A stretch of 64,000 nucleotides of DNA from Lunularia cruciata (taxonomy: Eukaryota; Streptophyta; Marchantiopsida; Lunulariales; Lunulariaceae), in assembly GCA_948567375.1 (NCBI GenBank), contig OX419758.1:42041001-42105000 (forward strand), read 5' to 3'. This document shows, one piece after another, positions 24,000-37,661 of this stretch. Numbering within the stretch: position 1 is the first letter of the stretch; every line of letters begins with the position of its first letter. Position numbers and translations under genes: made by a program. The notes under the pieces are model-generated. The model was not told the origin of the DNA and made no database searches. It was given only the letters and a program-made list of their open reading frames with translations.

Positions 24000-24140
24000 T
24001 TTCTTGACTATGAGCATAGGGATGGACATATTATTTCACATTCTACAATTCTTGGAGTCAATGAACCCCAATTATTTGGTAAAATAGTCATAGGTTTACA
24101 ATCATCTAACATTGGTAAATCAGATGCACACTTCACTCTA
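24000..24140 (+). pseudogene. Second decayed coding-like fragment, unknown
   Basis: A 46-codon frame includes YEHRDGHIISHSTILGVNEP and ends at TAA. It lies about 360 bp downstream of the previous fragment on the same strand and could belong to the same dead gene or transposon. Confidence 0.22.
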
Positions 24141-25170
24141 TAAGTATAAGATGAAGGTTGCGGAAACAAAAATGAAGTTGACGATGTTTGGGTGGGGCTT
24201 TATGAGAGTCAAAGTTAGACAAGAAGGTCAAGATCTTGCAAAAGGAGAAGAAATATAAATTGGCTGTGGTATTATTGTAGATGGACTAGCTCCAAATTAT
24301 GCAAAATGACAATCTTTGGGAGAAGATTACAAAAGAGAAGAAGTCTTTGGATATGCTCATTCCAAAGTTGAAGAATATGCCAAAAGCCATGGAGCAAGAG
24401 TGAAAACTCAACATAGGCCAAAATTCTAACTTAGAAGAAGTCTTCTCTAAGTATCAATAAACAAACAAAATAACCTTAGACTTGTTGCCAAAGTGCAAAG
24501 CAAACAAAATATGCACTACAAAAAAAATGCACAATTAGGAAGAGAGCTTGTGATTGCACAAAAGCAAATCCAAGAAGGGAATTGATATTTCCAAACCCTT
24601 TTTTTCTTAAAATTTCCACACCTCTTGTGAAGTTTGAGAGTCTAAGATTACACTTTCTGCCAAGTTGAGGAATCTTGAATTAGCACACATTCAGCTATAT
24701 TCTTTTATATTTCCATATCCCTCCCAAATTTTATAGTTGATTCCCCAACATCTAGCTGGAAGCAAGTGTTTAGAATAAGCATACTTCTAGGCTAAAGCAT
24801 GTGATGGAGCTCATCAAAGGAGCTTTAGAGCTTGTTCTAGGAGCTTTGGAGATTCTTGTAGGGTATGTGCCTTTTTAAACCATTTGAGTTTATATCACAA
24901 AAGTACAGGAGTTAAGAAGATGGATGGTCATGATAGTTCCTTTTCAACTACCTCAATTCTAGAACCTTTCTGTTGTCTTATATAGATGTGTAGGTACTTG
25001 AACCGCCAAAATATCAAAGCATTTCCTTGAAGGCCTTAAGGGTCTACTATAAGCATATTCAATTCTCCTCTAAGATACATTTTGAACTTTCACATTGTGA
25101 ACTATAAGACTCAGATTGTTCATGAAGTTTGGTGTAAATCCACCATACACCTCCATGTGTTGCCACATCT

Positions 25171-25640
25171 TTGTTGTATTTTGTCATTCTTTTTGAACAA
25201 GCAAAACCCAAGTACAAGCTACAACTACATTTGGAGGTGAAGAGTTGTGGAAATACCAAAAACCGTAATCAAAAACTTGCTCTAGTACTCCTAAAACTTG
25301 GCATGAGGTGTAGAAATATCAATTCCTATCCAAGAATGAGAGAAGAAGGGAATCCAAAGTGCAAGGCACTAAAATCAGTTGTGGTGGTTGCAACTGCAAA
25401 AGATGCAATAGAATGAGAGTGTCCTTTAAAAGTAGTTGTTAAAGGAGCTCTTCAATCCCAAGGATAAGTTCCTTTGACAAAGGAGATTCCATGCATAAGG
25501 ATCTATGATAAGTTGATGGAATTAGCTCCTAAGTATGTTGATAATGCTACAAGAGAGACCATGGTACATGAGATTAAGGAGTTTGACAATAGCTTCTTCA
25601 AGAAAACCCAAGGACTAGAAGTGGGATAGAATGGTTGTGA
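25171..25640 (+). pseudogene. Decayed coding-like stretch, unknown
   Basis: A single plus frame is open over 25171-25416. It continues with the same coding character through TGA, TAA and TAG stops to about 25640, including ECPLKVVVKGAL and ATRETMVHEIKEFDNSFF. This is the pattern of an old gene or transposon ORF with point stops. No family is recognised. Confidence 0.32.
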
Positions 25641-26240
25641 GTTAGTGTTTTGTGTATAGAAGATTTTCATTGAGTCAATAGAGTGTCTAAGCACGGACTT
25701 GGTAGATATAAAGGAAACATTAGAACTTATCCTTAGCAATTTATAATACAAATACTTTGTAATTAATTTCTTTAGCAAAGGAATCAAATTCCCTTTGTAG
25801 TAGTTAGTTTTGGAAATTAACAAATTACATAATTTAAGGAAATGACCAACCAAAAGATTTGTTAACTAGTTAATTTATTAGATTCAAAGACCTATGTTGT
25901 TTAAAACCAAAGAAAAATAATGCAAAGAAGAAGACTATCCTTGTTATCTTCCTACTTTATTTCTGAAGAGTGTGTACGTCTTTGGATTACATGGGTATGA
26001 ATGAAACTTTTTAATTGAAGGTGATTAATACCCTATGTTCTTTTACTCCTAGTGATTTCAATCTCTTTTTGAAACAATGCCTCGGTAGGATTATAACATG
26101 GAGATTAGTCAATGAAAATTTTTTCCAATACACACATCGTCATTCTTCATGAAGACAAATGTCCTTTGAGAAGGCAAAGATAGTGAAGTGGTAGATAAGG
26201 AGGAATAAGCCTCTTGAATTTAAACATCCATCTTATGTAT

Positions 26241-27052
26241 TGTAACAGTCCAAAGATAACAGGAAACAAGATTTGAACTCTCAACAAATTGCAATGCACT
26301 AAAGGAGCACCTTGTCTTTATTTATAGCAAAGAGGATCCCTTTTGAGGGAGCTACATCCTTAGATTAGATGCATGGATTGGTGACATGACAAGCCTTGTC
26401 CTATTTGATAGGTCAAATAAGTTTGACCAGATGGAATCTTTAGAGAAATTTTTTATATGAAGCTCATAACAACATAGAAAGGAATTGTTGGAAAGATCTT
26501 GACAAGATACACAAGAAGTGACATGTTGAGCCTTGTACTATTTGGCTGGTCAAACAAGTTTGACCAAAGTGGATCTTTAGGAACCTTTTTGTTTGGAAGT
26601 TCATAACAACATAGAAGATATACCATTGGAAAGATCTTGATAAGAAAAACTAGAAGAGGGAAAGGGTGAAGAAGGAGGAAAACAAGAAGGGGGAAAATGG
26701 CATTATTTAGATGCCTACGTGGAGGAAATTTTCATTTCAAGGCCTTATTCCTTTGTTTAGGCATCTAAAATTAGCTCTAAAGTTTTGGGGTGTGTTTTTT
26801 GCCATAATAATAACTTTATAGCCAATTAAGAATGTATACATTGGGGAAATTTATTTTTTTCAAGGCCTAATTCCTTTGTTTAGGCATCCAAAATTGGCTA
26901 TTGATGTGTTTTTTGCATGTACACTATTATTTGAAATCCTATTTTGGTGATTTCTCTATCTAATCTACTTAGGCCATCATGTATAATATCTATTAAGATA
27001 TTACCTAGCCAATTTTCACCTATAATTAATTTGTCTAACTAATGGTATTATA
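26241..27052 (-). mobile_element. Solo LTR, chromovirus family B
   Basis: About 812 bp, starting TGTAACAGTCCAAAGATAAC and ending CTAATGGTATTATA on the plus strand, so it is in reverse orientation. It matches the family-B LTRs at 56574, 62022 and 48926, for example GGAGCACCTTGTCTTTATTT, GGTGACATGACAAG and the repeated 'cctaattcctttgtttaggc' block. The flanks TGTAT and GATAT are only a partial TSD match. There is no internal domain, so it probably arose by LTR-LTR recombination. Confidence 0.8.
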
Positions 27053-27529
27053 GATATTAATATAAACTTATATTATTTGAGTGTAAAATTCTTTTCTCTA
27101 TATGGGTATTGCATCTTTGTGATGACATTCCTCTCTTTTTTGGGATTCTTTTTATCCAAGAGGTAAAAATTGAACAATAAAGGACTATCTAATTACAATT
27201 GCCTTTGATCTATTCATTTCTCAATCATATCCCCAAATTGACCTATCACTTACTGAAATAATTCATTTTTATAGTTATAGAATTGTTACATCATTATTTG
27301 GATCAAGAATACCAAAGTGTGAGAATAAATACCTTAGTTCATCAAGTTCATGCAAAATGTATTCACCAAATGTTTTTGTAGGATATATTTACCAATAAAT
27401 AAAATGAAATGAGAAAAAAAAGTTAGGAAAAAATTTTGAAAGCAAGAAAAACATCTTCATTTTATCTCTTTGTATTCCTTATCCAAATTTCAATTCAAAA
27501 GCCAAGCTTGAAATTTTATATAACACTAA

Positions 27530-28800
27530 GTTATTTTATAATATACCTCTTATGCCTTGCTTAATCACCATTGCAAAAAAAAGATACTACGCATTATAAG
27601 CTACAAAGAATCCGAAATAAACTATTGTTACATGCAAATAAAATATATATTAGAGATTAAAAGAATCCAAATTGTCTCGTTATAAACCTCCAATTCCTAA
27701 ATTAACTTTATATATATATATGAATTTATAAGAATTACAAAAATAAACTATAAGAAACTAAAAGTAGTTATAATCACATCTTAAAGAAAATACATATAAG
27801 AACATATAAGAGTATAAGAATCACCCAAAAAATAAATATAGAATAAGTTTCTTGATAAGTTCCCTAACATTCATGCAAATGTCAGGGAACTTAGCTAGGG
27901 AGTCACTAAAGTAGTTGGTGTCGACAATAACTTAGGCAACTTGTTGACCAACTTACTTTATGTTCTATTGATATCAATCAAATAGTTACCATTTCTTATT
28001 TTATTAATTTTCCTCATAAAAATGCACAAAATATAGGAATCCAATAGAAGCTCATAAAAAGTTATTAACTCACCAATCCACAATGAAAATATGTGAAATA
28101 AATACAAATAAGACAATAAGGCTCTCCAAATTAACTCAAGAAAATACACAAATTCTTCACTATAGTTGCATATAAAAGAAGAAATACATGGGAAATTACA
28201 TTGCACATAAACAATGTGAAAAAATAAACATAGATCTGGAATTGGTAGAATAATAGGAAAATTGTAATTCTCTACTATTATTACATATAATCGTATGCAC
28301 AATGAGACAAATTATTTTAACTATTGCTATCATTATACACAACAACTAAAAAAACATATATGGGAATGAAAAAGGAAATTGTCTATTCTTCATTGTTTGA
28401 AAAGCAGAAGAACAATATCTAAGAAGTTATAAAAATCCAAAATCAACTTAACAGATATGTTTAGAAACCATAAGTTAAATATCATTAAACATAATAAATA
28501 AAGCATAGAAACTACAAGAATCTAAAATTAACCTAAGGAAAACAACTTCTATTCACTACCATTGCAAACAAAAGAAAACCTCATGTTAGAAATGTCTTAA
28601 CATATAATGCATATAAGAAGATTTGGGAATCTTATATTAGCTAAAACAATGCACATGTCCTTTATTCTCATCAAAATATAAGAGAATGGGTCTAAGAATC
28701 TATAAGAAAATTGTATATTCTTCATCATTATACACCAAAGTGATTGTAGAAACAAAGAAACTATAGGAGGTATAGATATATAAAAAAATGTGAAAAAATG
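27530..28800. repeat. Degenerate tandem repeat field, type A (left block)
   Basis: The block has recurring words in one direction: 'tattcttcac' or 'attcactacc', 'cattgcaaac(a)aaag', 'cataagaa..tataagaatc' and 'aatctaaaattaac'. The units are roughly 100-150 bp and badly decayed. Similar words return at 32690-33680. Confidence 0.5.
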
Positions 28801-29759
28801 AAAATAAATATAATATGTTATGAATACCTATATCGTTAATCTGCTCTTAGTATATAAAAAAAACCTTACGATGGAAATAAAACAATTCATACATCCATTC
28901 TTACAACTATTTCATATCCAAACCATGCATTTTTTAACTCATAATGAACAACCACTCCAAACAATATGGACTTCTAACCATAATTTCTATGGAAGTGTTG
29001 GAATTTAATGCGCTACATAGGATTACCCATTCCTAAACCTATGGGTAATGAAAGCTTCTTTATGTTTCAGTTCTTAAAATTACTGGACTATATCACGGAC
29101 TAGATATCCAAACCATGCAATTTTGCACTCATAACAAACAACCACTCCATTCAAAGTTCGATTCATAACCATAAAACCATTTTACACAATCAGTGGTTTC
29201 AGATCTTGACTTGATGGATTTCTACAGGTGAAACAGGATTATCCATAAATTTGTTGGTGGTGAAACCCTCTAAAGTTTTCAATTCTTAAAAAACCAAACT
29301 ATATTTGGGATTATATTATGGACTCGATTCTAAAGAGGACGGTGGGATATATTTAATGAACCATCTAAAAATTCATATTGGGTTGATGCCTATTGGGTTG
29401 AAAAAGAAATGTAAATGGTACACGTGCGCAATAAATGTCTGTATCAAATTTTACGGAGTGTCCATAACATAAATTTCTACAAAATTGACAAATTTGATAT
29501 CTGAAACCCTCCAATGTTGACCAAAACTACTTCATGTATTCAAACCATGAAATATTCTGAGCTCACAATTATTTTGTAATTAACTACCATTATTCACCCC
29601 CAAGTACTTTGTATTGTAAAAAAAAAGGATTATCAAATCTTTTATATTTGCTCACCTGCACTATTCTTATCTTTTTTCTTGCTTAATATGATACAACCAT
29701 CGCCTGTAATGTTGAACTGTAATGTGTATGTCCAAAGGAGAGAAAGGTTAAGACATAAA

Positions 29760-32690
29760 ATGCCTTCTGTGTAGTGTCAAACTCACTATAATGCAATATT
29801 GGATTCACAATCAGGGTAGCCACTTTATATATCTAAAGAAGAGAAAGGTTAAAAGTTTTCAATGTTTTATAGAACTCACAACAACTTGTACCTTTGTGCA
29901 AGATGTTACTTACAAACACTTTATATATCAAAATACAGTAGAGTTATTAGTCTTGTATGACGTACTAAAACTCACCAAAAACTTCATCTATCCATAAGAG
30001 AGCATTAAAGTCAATTCACACCTCTTTGGGATACTTAACTTACAAATACTTACATACTTTCAAAGAGAAGAAGCATTAAACTCTCAATTCATGGAAATCC
30101 ACAATAGTTTCATAAAATATTCAATTCATAACCACTTAATACATCCAAAGATTGAATCATAATGTTTTCATCTTAAAGGAAAACAAGGCTAACTCACAAC
30201 CTCTTCATTACATTGATAGTATATTAAACTCACTATATTTAACCAGGTTGTGAGTCCTTCATGCCACACTAAAATCATAACCACTTCACCTAAACTCTAG
30301 ACCTTGCATTCAAAAGAAGAGTGTGGTTGAATTCACATAACATCCATACAACATTGAACTTAAAATATTTAATTTTGTTGCATGTTCTTTGTGTAAGATT
30401 TAACTTAACAACACTTTATACAATTTAAAGAGAGTAAGATGGACTCACAACATCTTCAATCTAGAGTGGAATAAGATTGATCTCACAAAATTTGATGCAT
30501 ATAATGAACTCATAGCACATTTGTGCATTAAACTCACTTCCTATATCCAAAAGAAAGACTATTTTAACAAATGTTTACTTCCCACATACAAAAGAGAGTA
30601 ATTTTGAACTCAAAACTAATTCATATACACAAAAAAGAGCAATATTTAACTCTTTTTTGAGTCTTCCATGCAATGAAGATCTCACAATTCCACTACAACT
30701 TCCTTGTTATAGATGAATTCACAAACTCTTCATTCTAAAGTGCAATAATGTTGAACCCATTATTTATTTACTGAAGTTGAACTCATAAATGATTTTTAAC
30801 TCTAAGGGAGAGTAAGCATTGTTGAAATCATAATCAATTTATTTCTCAATGCAATATTTAACTCAAAGTTATTTTTTATATTCAAAGTAGAGTAGTATGA
30901 ACTTAGAACTACTTCACATATCCAAAGGTTCATATAACCAAAAAAAAGTAGAATTGAAAATGGTTGCAATTTGTTCATACATATATAGAGTAGATATGAC
31001 TAAATCCACGACCACTTCATATATTTAAAAAACAGAAAAATGGAAACTAAGTTATGAGAGATTCATGAAATATTCAGTCCATAATAACTTCAAACATCCA
31101 AAGAAGAGCAATAGTAATAATAATCCTTCTATTGCAATCAAACTCACAACCACTTTAGTTATTCAAAGAAATCATTATGAACTTGCTTGTTGATCCTTCA
31201 TATAATTTATGATCATCAACACTTCATCCATCAAAGGAAAAAAAGGTTGAATCCACAACTTCTTTATTGTGTCCACACAACTTAATCCACAACTTCTTCT
31301 CACTTAACCTCATAACTTCTTTATTCCAAAATAGGAGCAGGTTTGAATTCACAACCTCTACATTATGATTTAACAAAAAGCCATTTCATACATTCAAAGA
31401 AGATATATAAAGCTAATAATCACTTATAATATATTGAGCTTGGTTTTGAGTCTATTATGCAATATTGAGCTCATAGATACTTCATAGATCCAAAAGTAAG
31501 TGATATTAAACTCACAACCTCTTTATTGTAGCTAGATTAACAACCTCTATATCCTAAAGGAGTGCAATTTTTAACTTGCAACCACTCCATGCACCCAAAT
31601 AAGAGTAGCATTGGACTCACAACTCCTTCATACATCCAAGAGAGCAATCTTGAATTGAAAACCACTTCATCATAAACAAAAAGCAATTTTGAACTTTGTT
31701 ACAAGTTTTCTTTGCAATATTAAACGCAATTCTTTTAATATATCAAGAAAAATGAAAGTAGTATTGAAATCACAATATTTTATTACAAATTGTCTTGCAA
31801 CTTTTTCATTCATAAACCATGTAGCATTAAACTCACAAACATTTATGTATCCAAAGGCTAGAAGTATTGAACTCATAAATTTTGTTTTCATAAGGCATGC
31901 ATGGTGGAATTACATCTCTCCAACTCATACATCTAAATGAAAGTAGGATAAACTCATACCTCTTCATAGTAGTTGAACTTATAACATCTTCATTCTCAAA
32001 AAGAACAATATGAAATACACAAGCTCTTCATTTTGGTTGAACTCACAACCTTTTCATTCATAATTCCATGCAAAATTAAACTCATAGCAACATATTCATA
32101 TAACAATAAGACAATAAAGTTGAACTCAAAACCTTTTTACTCACAACTTCATCATTTTAAAGGAAAGCAAGGTTGAACTCACAATCTCTCACTTCATACA
32201 ACCAAAGGAAATAAGGATTGAACTTAGAACCTCAAAACTCATTCATCCAAAATAAGTAGGTTAAATTCACTACCTTTTTCAATGTGGTTAAACTCACATG
32301 TGCTTTGTATATATCTTCTAAAGGGAAGCAACTCAACCAATTCATACATCTTGGCATTTGAAAGAAGATCAAATCATATCCATTTCAATTCATCCAAAGG
32401 AAAAATAGTTGAATTCACAACCTTTTCATTGCTACTAAAAAATATTATTCATAATCTCTTCATTCCAAAGCGAATCAATTAAACCACTTCATATATATCC
32501 TTATTACATAAGATAGCAATTCACAACTTCCTTATTTCACTCAAACAAAGGACAACACGGTTGAATTTATGAACTTTTCATTTTTGTTAGGTTCACAACC
32601 ACTTCAAATACTTCTGCATTCCAAAGAAGAACAATTTGCAACTACTTCATACATCTCTTAATTCCAAAGGAGAAGTAAGAGGAAGTCTTC
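29760..32690. repeat. Degenerate tandem repeat field, type B
   Basis: About 2.9 kb is built from the recurring words 'ttgaactcacaacc', 'cttcatacatccaaag', 'agagcaa' and 'cctcttcatt', dozens of times and always in the same orientation. Spacing is irregular, about 40-110 bp. It is consistent with an old satellite broken up by indels. There is no coding frame. Confidence 0.7.
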
Positions 32691-33680
32691 ATGCAGTGAA
32701 AACTTATGCTCATATCTTTGACCACACAAGCAACTTATAACCTTGATGAAATTTTGACAACATTACTCATAACATACTTGCATTCTTCATCATCATTGCA
32801 CATAGAAAAATATGCATAGAAGATTTTTGATAATCCAAATACTCTAAAGATATATGGCAAATAATAGATACAACTATATTGAAGATATTATCAATATTTA
32901 AAGACCCATACTTACATTCTTCAATATTATGCACAAAGAAGAGTATACCCATAAGAAATTATAGGAATCTCAATATTCTATAGATACTAATTAAATATGA
33001 AAAAAACTCTCCATTTTTTTTGCATATTTGGTCAATATACCTATAAGAGACAATAAGAATCCAAATACACTACAGATATTTTATGAGGAGAAACTTTAAT
33101 TAAAATACCAGAATCCAAGGATTATAGAAATGTTTTCACTATCCTTGCATACTTATGAAAAACCACACAATAAAGTATATAATTCCGGATACTACATATA
33201 CATTACAGGAACAAATTGACTACAATAGATCCCAAATGATCTAGAGATCTTTGATAAAAAAAATTTAAAAATAGAATTGCATGTAACCAAACACAATAGT
33301 TATATGTGGTGAAAGAAAGCATATTCATAGACATTAGATGGAAAGTTTTTAAAATTACAAGAATCCAAGTAAACTAGATAAATTCTTCATGAAAAAACTA
33401 CATCAAAGGAAACATCCATTTAAAAACCTCTATAACTCCAAATATTCTAGACATAATGAAAGAAGAAGCATAATAGAAAAAGACAAATGATCTAGAGATA
33501 TTGCGTAAAAAATATAACATATCAAGCTTCAATAATCCAAGTTATATAATATATTTGGTGAGAGATTTCAGATTCCTAAAGATATTGCAGGGAGAAACAA
33601 AATCAAATGGTAAGAATCTAAGTAGTATAAATATATGTAATGGAAGATAACTACGATTCAAATCATGAATATGAGTTATA
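32690..33680. repeat. Degenerate tandem repeat field, type A (right block)
   Basis: Type A words return: 'cattcttcatcattgcacat', 'agaagatttttgataatcc', 'aatccaaatac' and 'ctagagat(a/c)tt'. Together with the left block this brackets the type B field. Confidence 0.45.
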
Positions 33681-33699
33681 CTCACACCCTCTAACTTAA

Positions 33700-36600
33700 A
33701 CAATGAAGGTCTATAGTCATATCTCATAAGAGCACCTTAGTGCCTTGATAACTCTAGACAAGAACCCCAACTACTTTATCATGATCAACGTAGATAAGAA
33801 CTCCAAGTATATATTGAAATTATTGCCTTACTCAATAATATTACGGAGTAACTCACTCGTAACTGGACTAAAACTAGACATTTAGGGTATGTCTATCAGA
33901 CTTACCATTAATTTGAAAGCATCTAAATTATAAGAATTATTTCAAAAGTCTAAGTTAAAAAAAATTAGACATCCTTTTTTCTTTTTAACATGTATGAGAA
34001 AATGAATATGTATCAGAAAATGATATAAGTATACATACTGAAGAATACCTCTTAATTTGATGTCCAAACTCTAGCAACTTCTAACAAGAGATTTGAATAC
34101 TGAAGCACGGCAAGCAACATGGAATCAGGCGATGATTAAGGTTAAATTAAGAGACGAGTAGAAAATGTTGTGGAACAAGTTCTCCATCTGGTTCAATAAA
34201 TCAAGATACAAGGAGTCTTAGGAAAGTGTTTTGTATCTTAAAATAATACATCATGGAATTAATGGTCTCAATGACTTTACAATAAATCACGTAGAACATT
34301 TACATCACTAAAGTAGCTGAGCTCCAAGATGTTTTCATTTTAGTGTCATGTTTATAATAATCCTGTATATTGTTTAATGATGCATGTGAGCAAGCTTTCA
34401 AATTAAGAGAGCTAGAGGCGGAATTAGTATCTTGTCATTGCAAAATACATTGGAGTGGTTCATGATGTGGAGATGATGTTTTTCGAATGGTTTATGATGT
34501 GGAAACACATCAATAGAGCTAGTAATGCATTTTAGGTTTACTTAGTTTGAGTTGGTCACGAGTTGCACAATACACTAGAATTATGACAATTATCCTAGTA
34601 TTAAAGTATGCTCAACTAAAATATAATTGATTTAATCGGTCATTTACCATCTCACCAAACAAACAAGTTCATACCTATTTGTACAAGTACACTTTAACAG
34701 AAAGAAATCTCTTTAAAATGGAAAATGGTCGTGGTATATTAGATCTAATTTTTCTGGAGTCCCATAAATATTTGTAGACATTTTCTATGGCATGCAATGC
34801 AATTCTCATTGTCATTTTCTTAATATGATCTAAGTATACTGGTGCAATTCATTTTTATATTCCATGCACATAAACTCAATCATATTTTCTATATAGTAAA
34901 ACATCTTGTTTAGTTGGCATATTTCCAAATATCAACCATCTAGTATTTCGTCTTTTTCTCTATAATATAGAACTTGCAGTAATGCTATAATGGGCTCCCG
35001 GTAATAACAATGAATAGTGACCTTTGGAAAAATTTTGATGGGCATTCATAAAAAGAAAAGGTGTGCAAAAATTGAAATCTCCATAAAACATTTAATGGGA
35101 ATAAAATGATCGAAGTGTTTATTTAGAAAAATTAGAGGATGAATTTTGGATATATTAAATAGAAGATAACAACATTTTATGTTAATTGCGCATGCGGGTA
35201 GGAAGGAGAACGTAAAACATGCAATTTGGAATTAAATGTTTTATTGAATTTGAAATTTTTCTCAATAGGAAAGTGTACTTGTTCTAACTTTGTATCGTTC
35301 CAAAATGTCAAGAATATTCAAAGCAAAATAAATCCAATAAACATTAATTTCACAATTCATATCAAGAGTTCCCTCTGATTGAATTCAAAAAATGTGCTGA
35401 AAAAATCAGTTACTTCACTTCCATTGAGCTTGAAGACAAACTGGTGTTATGAGATATTTGCAAGGCAAAATTAAGCAAATGGAGTTATGGAAAGTTTGAC
35501 GTGAGTGCTTTGAGACTATGAGAAATTGGTGGGATGTGGCGAAATCAATGTGGTTAAAACCATGGAAAACAGTCCTTCTCAGATGTTTCTTTCCATTTCA
35601 TTTTTGTGAGTGTCTATTCTATTTCCAATCCCAATCTATCCCCGAGTTGTAGGTTTCAATATCTTTAGAAAATAGTGTTTTCGGTGCCTTCTTTTATGAG
35701 CATACTGAAATCTAATGATTAACAATTTATGATAATTCGTGGACTAGTGATCACCTTAAACTCATTAGAAAAATTGCAAAATTGAGTGAATTAAGTATCC
35801 AATCTAAGATAGGAAATGACAAAGGTAAATGGAATTCAGATACTATCAACATGTTATTAAGGTGGTGGGAGTTTGAAAATAATCAAAGATATTTAAAACC
35901 TCAGATATTTTAAGCAAATGGTTGTGCAATATTGCCTTCAACAAGCAACTTGGTGAAATTCTGAATCCATGATAATTAATTGATTTTTTCACTTGAAGAG
36001 ATTGATTTTTTCACTTGAATAGAGGACATCTAGAATGGTATTTTGAATGTATTTTAAGCAAAAAGAGTCTCACTAATGCATTGCCTTGGACTACATTGGA
36101 ACTTGTTTGGATGGGCTAGGCTGCACTAGATTGCACTCTAAGTTTAGGTCTTGTAAGCATTAGGCGCTGCTATTGTGTGCTAGGAGCTATTGGTATTGGT
36201 ATGTGTTGCACTCACTATCAAATTCTCTCCTCCAAAATCTCTCATTGCAAACTCAAGAATGAAACTCAAAACCCTTAACTCCTTGAATTTATATGCAAAT
36301 TTTGTTTTTGTAAGGTACACTGGCCAAAAAGTTAAATTGAGAGTGATATCTAACATACACCCACTTGACCCTAATCACAACGTCGTAGCATCAGTGCATC
36401 CAATCATTGGTGTGCGTTCAATCTTCAGATTATTTAAGGATGCATTAGGGTCCACACGGGATTTGTTTTCTCCTATAGTTCTTTCAAAATATACTATGAT
36501 TTTTAATAAGATCCACCAAAGCATAAAAGGTATATACATTTGAGTAAAGTAAGATGTCTAAAAACTCGAGGGATCAAGACTTGAAAGTATTTTATGATAA

Positions 36601-37366
36601 ATTCAAAACTTTGAGGAAAAGAGACTTTTCGTTTGAAATATCTTTGACAATGCGCTAACTACAACCACTTTAGCAAGATTTCCATCGTGTTATCTTCATC
36701 TTCACTAAAATCATCTAAACTCAAACTAGAATCAAAGCTCATCCATATCCAAACTATCATCTTCTATGTTTGCTCTTATACTCTAATGGATAGATTTTGC
36801 AATTTTCTCTTGAGTTTACTGCGAATAATATTCACGACATTTCTCAATACTCCCAATTTACTTTGACATAATCCCACTCGATACTTTACGAAGAGAGTTC
36901 ACGTTCCAGATGTCGGCCTAAGAGAAGCATCTAGTAGCTCCAAAAAGGGTACTCTTTTTGTCTGCCAAAAATGGGCCTGCGGCCGGTATAATTACTTTTT
37001 CCAGCTAACGCTGTTACAAACGTTCTTAGTTTCGGGTATTTTAGGCATTGAACGCCGGCTCTTATAATCTCCTTGAAGTCCCTAATGATAATTTGTAAGG
37101 TAGCAAAAGAAGACGGTGAAATACGACTTTGCAAATGTGGCATCGGATTTGCCATCGGATGTCACTATTCATTAATTGGTAATTTTGTAAACCACTCTCG
37201 GGAATGTTATGACTCAACAAGGAATGTCACGAATGTTCTCAATTTTCAGAATTTACTTTGACGTAATTCCACTAGATACTTTACTACTCCTCCTCACAAA
37301 AGACACGTTGCAAATGTGTCTTTTCACACGAGATCTAGAATGTCATTACTCAAAGATAAATTGAGA
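33700..37366. other. Intergenic, nothing recognised
   Basis: AT-rich DNA with short frames lacking motifs. A phrase close to 'aatttactttgac(a/g)taat(c/t)cCACT(c/a)GATACTTTA' occurs near 36855 and 37250 and in part near 37495, indicating a small local repeat. Confidence 0.45.
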
Positions 37367-37441
37367 GAAAAGGCGACCGCATAACAAACACGAAAGATGG
37401 AACACCCCGTACAAGGAGGAGACAAAAGAGGTAAAATGAGA
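37367..37441 (-). mobile_element. Degraded RLE-LINE tail module
   Basis: AAAAGGCGACCGCATAACAA is followed by GAAAGATGGAACACCCCGTA and GACAAAAGAGGTAAAATGAG. It stops before the hairpin. The TSD is unclear (TTGAGAG and ATGAGAC at most). Confidence 0.75.
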
Positions 37442-37571
37442 CAAGACAATAGTATTTGTATTAAGATTAATCCCTCTAGATATATCTCAAAGATTAATTC
37501 CACTAGATACTTTCATAGTCCCTCGTAATTGTGCAAAGGTGGCCTTTCACATGGCATCGAGAATGCCCCTG

Positions 37572-37661
37572 TTTATCGATTGCCAATTTTCCAAACGACT
37601 ATTTATTGATTACCAATTTTCCAAACCACTATTTATCGATTGCCAATTTTCCAAACCACTG
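37572..37661. repeat. 30-bp tandem repeat, three copies
   Basis: The units are 37572-37601, 37602-37631 and 37632-37661, with consensus TTTATCGATTGCCAATTTTC plus CAAACCACTA, and differ at only a few positions. Confidence 0.95.

Noticed and set aside
29760-32690. Possible protein-coding repeat gene in the type B field
   Set aside because: All frames are closed by many stops, and the words recur with irregular, frame-breaking spacing.
37572-37661. Regular 30-bp repeats considered as a CRISPR array
   Set aside because: The units are directly adjacent without unique spacers and the genome is eukaryotic.
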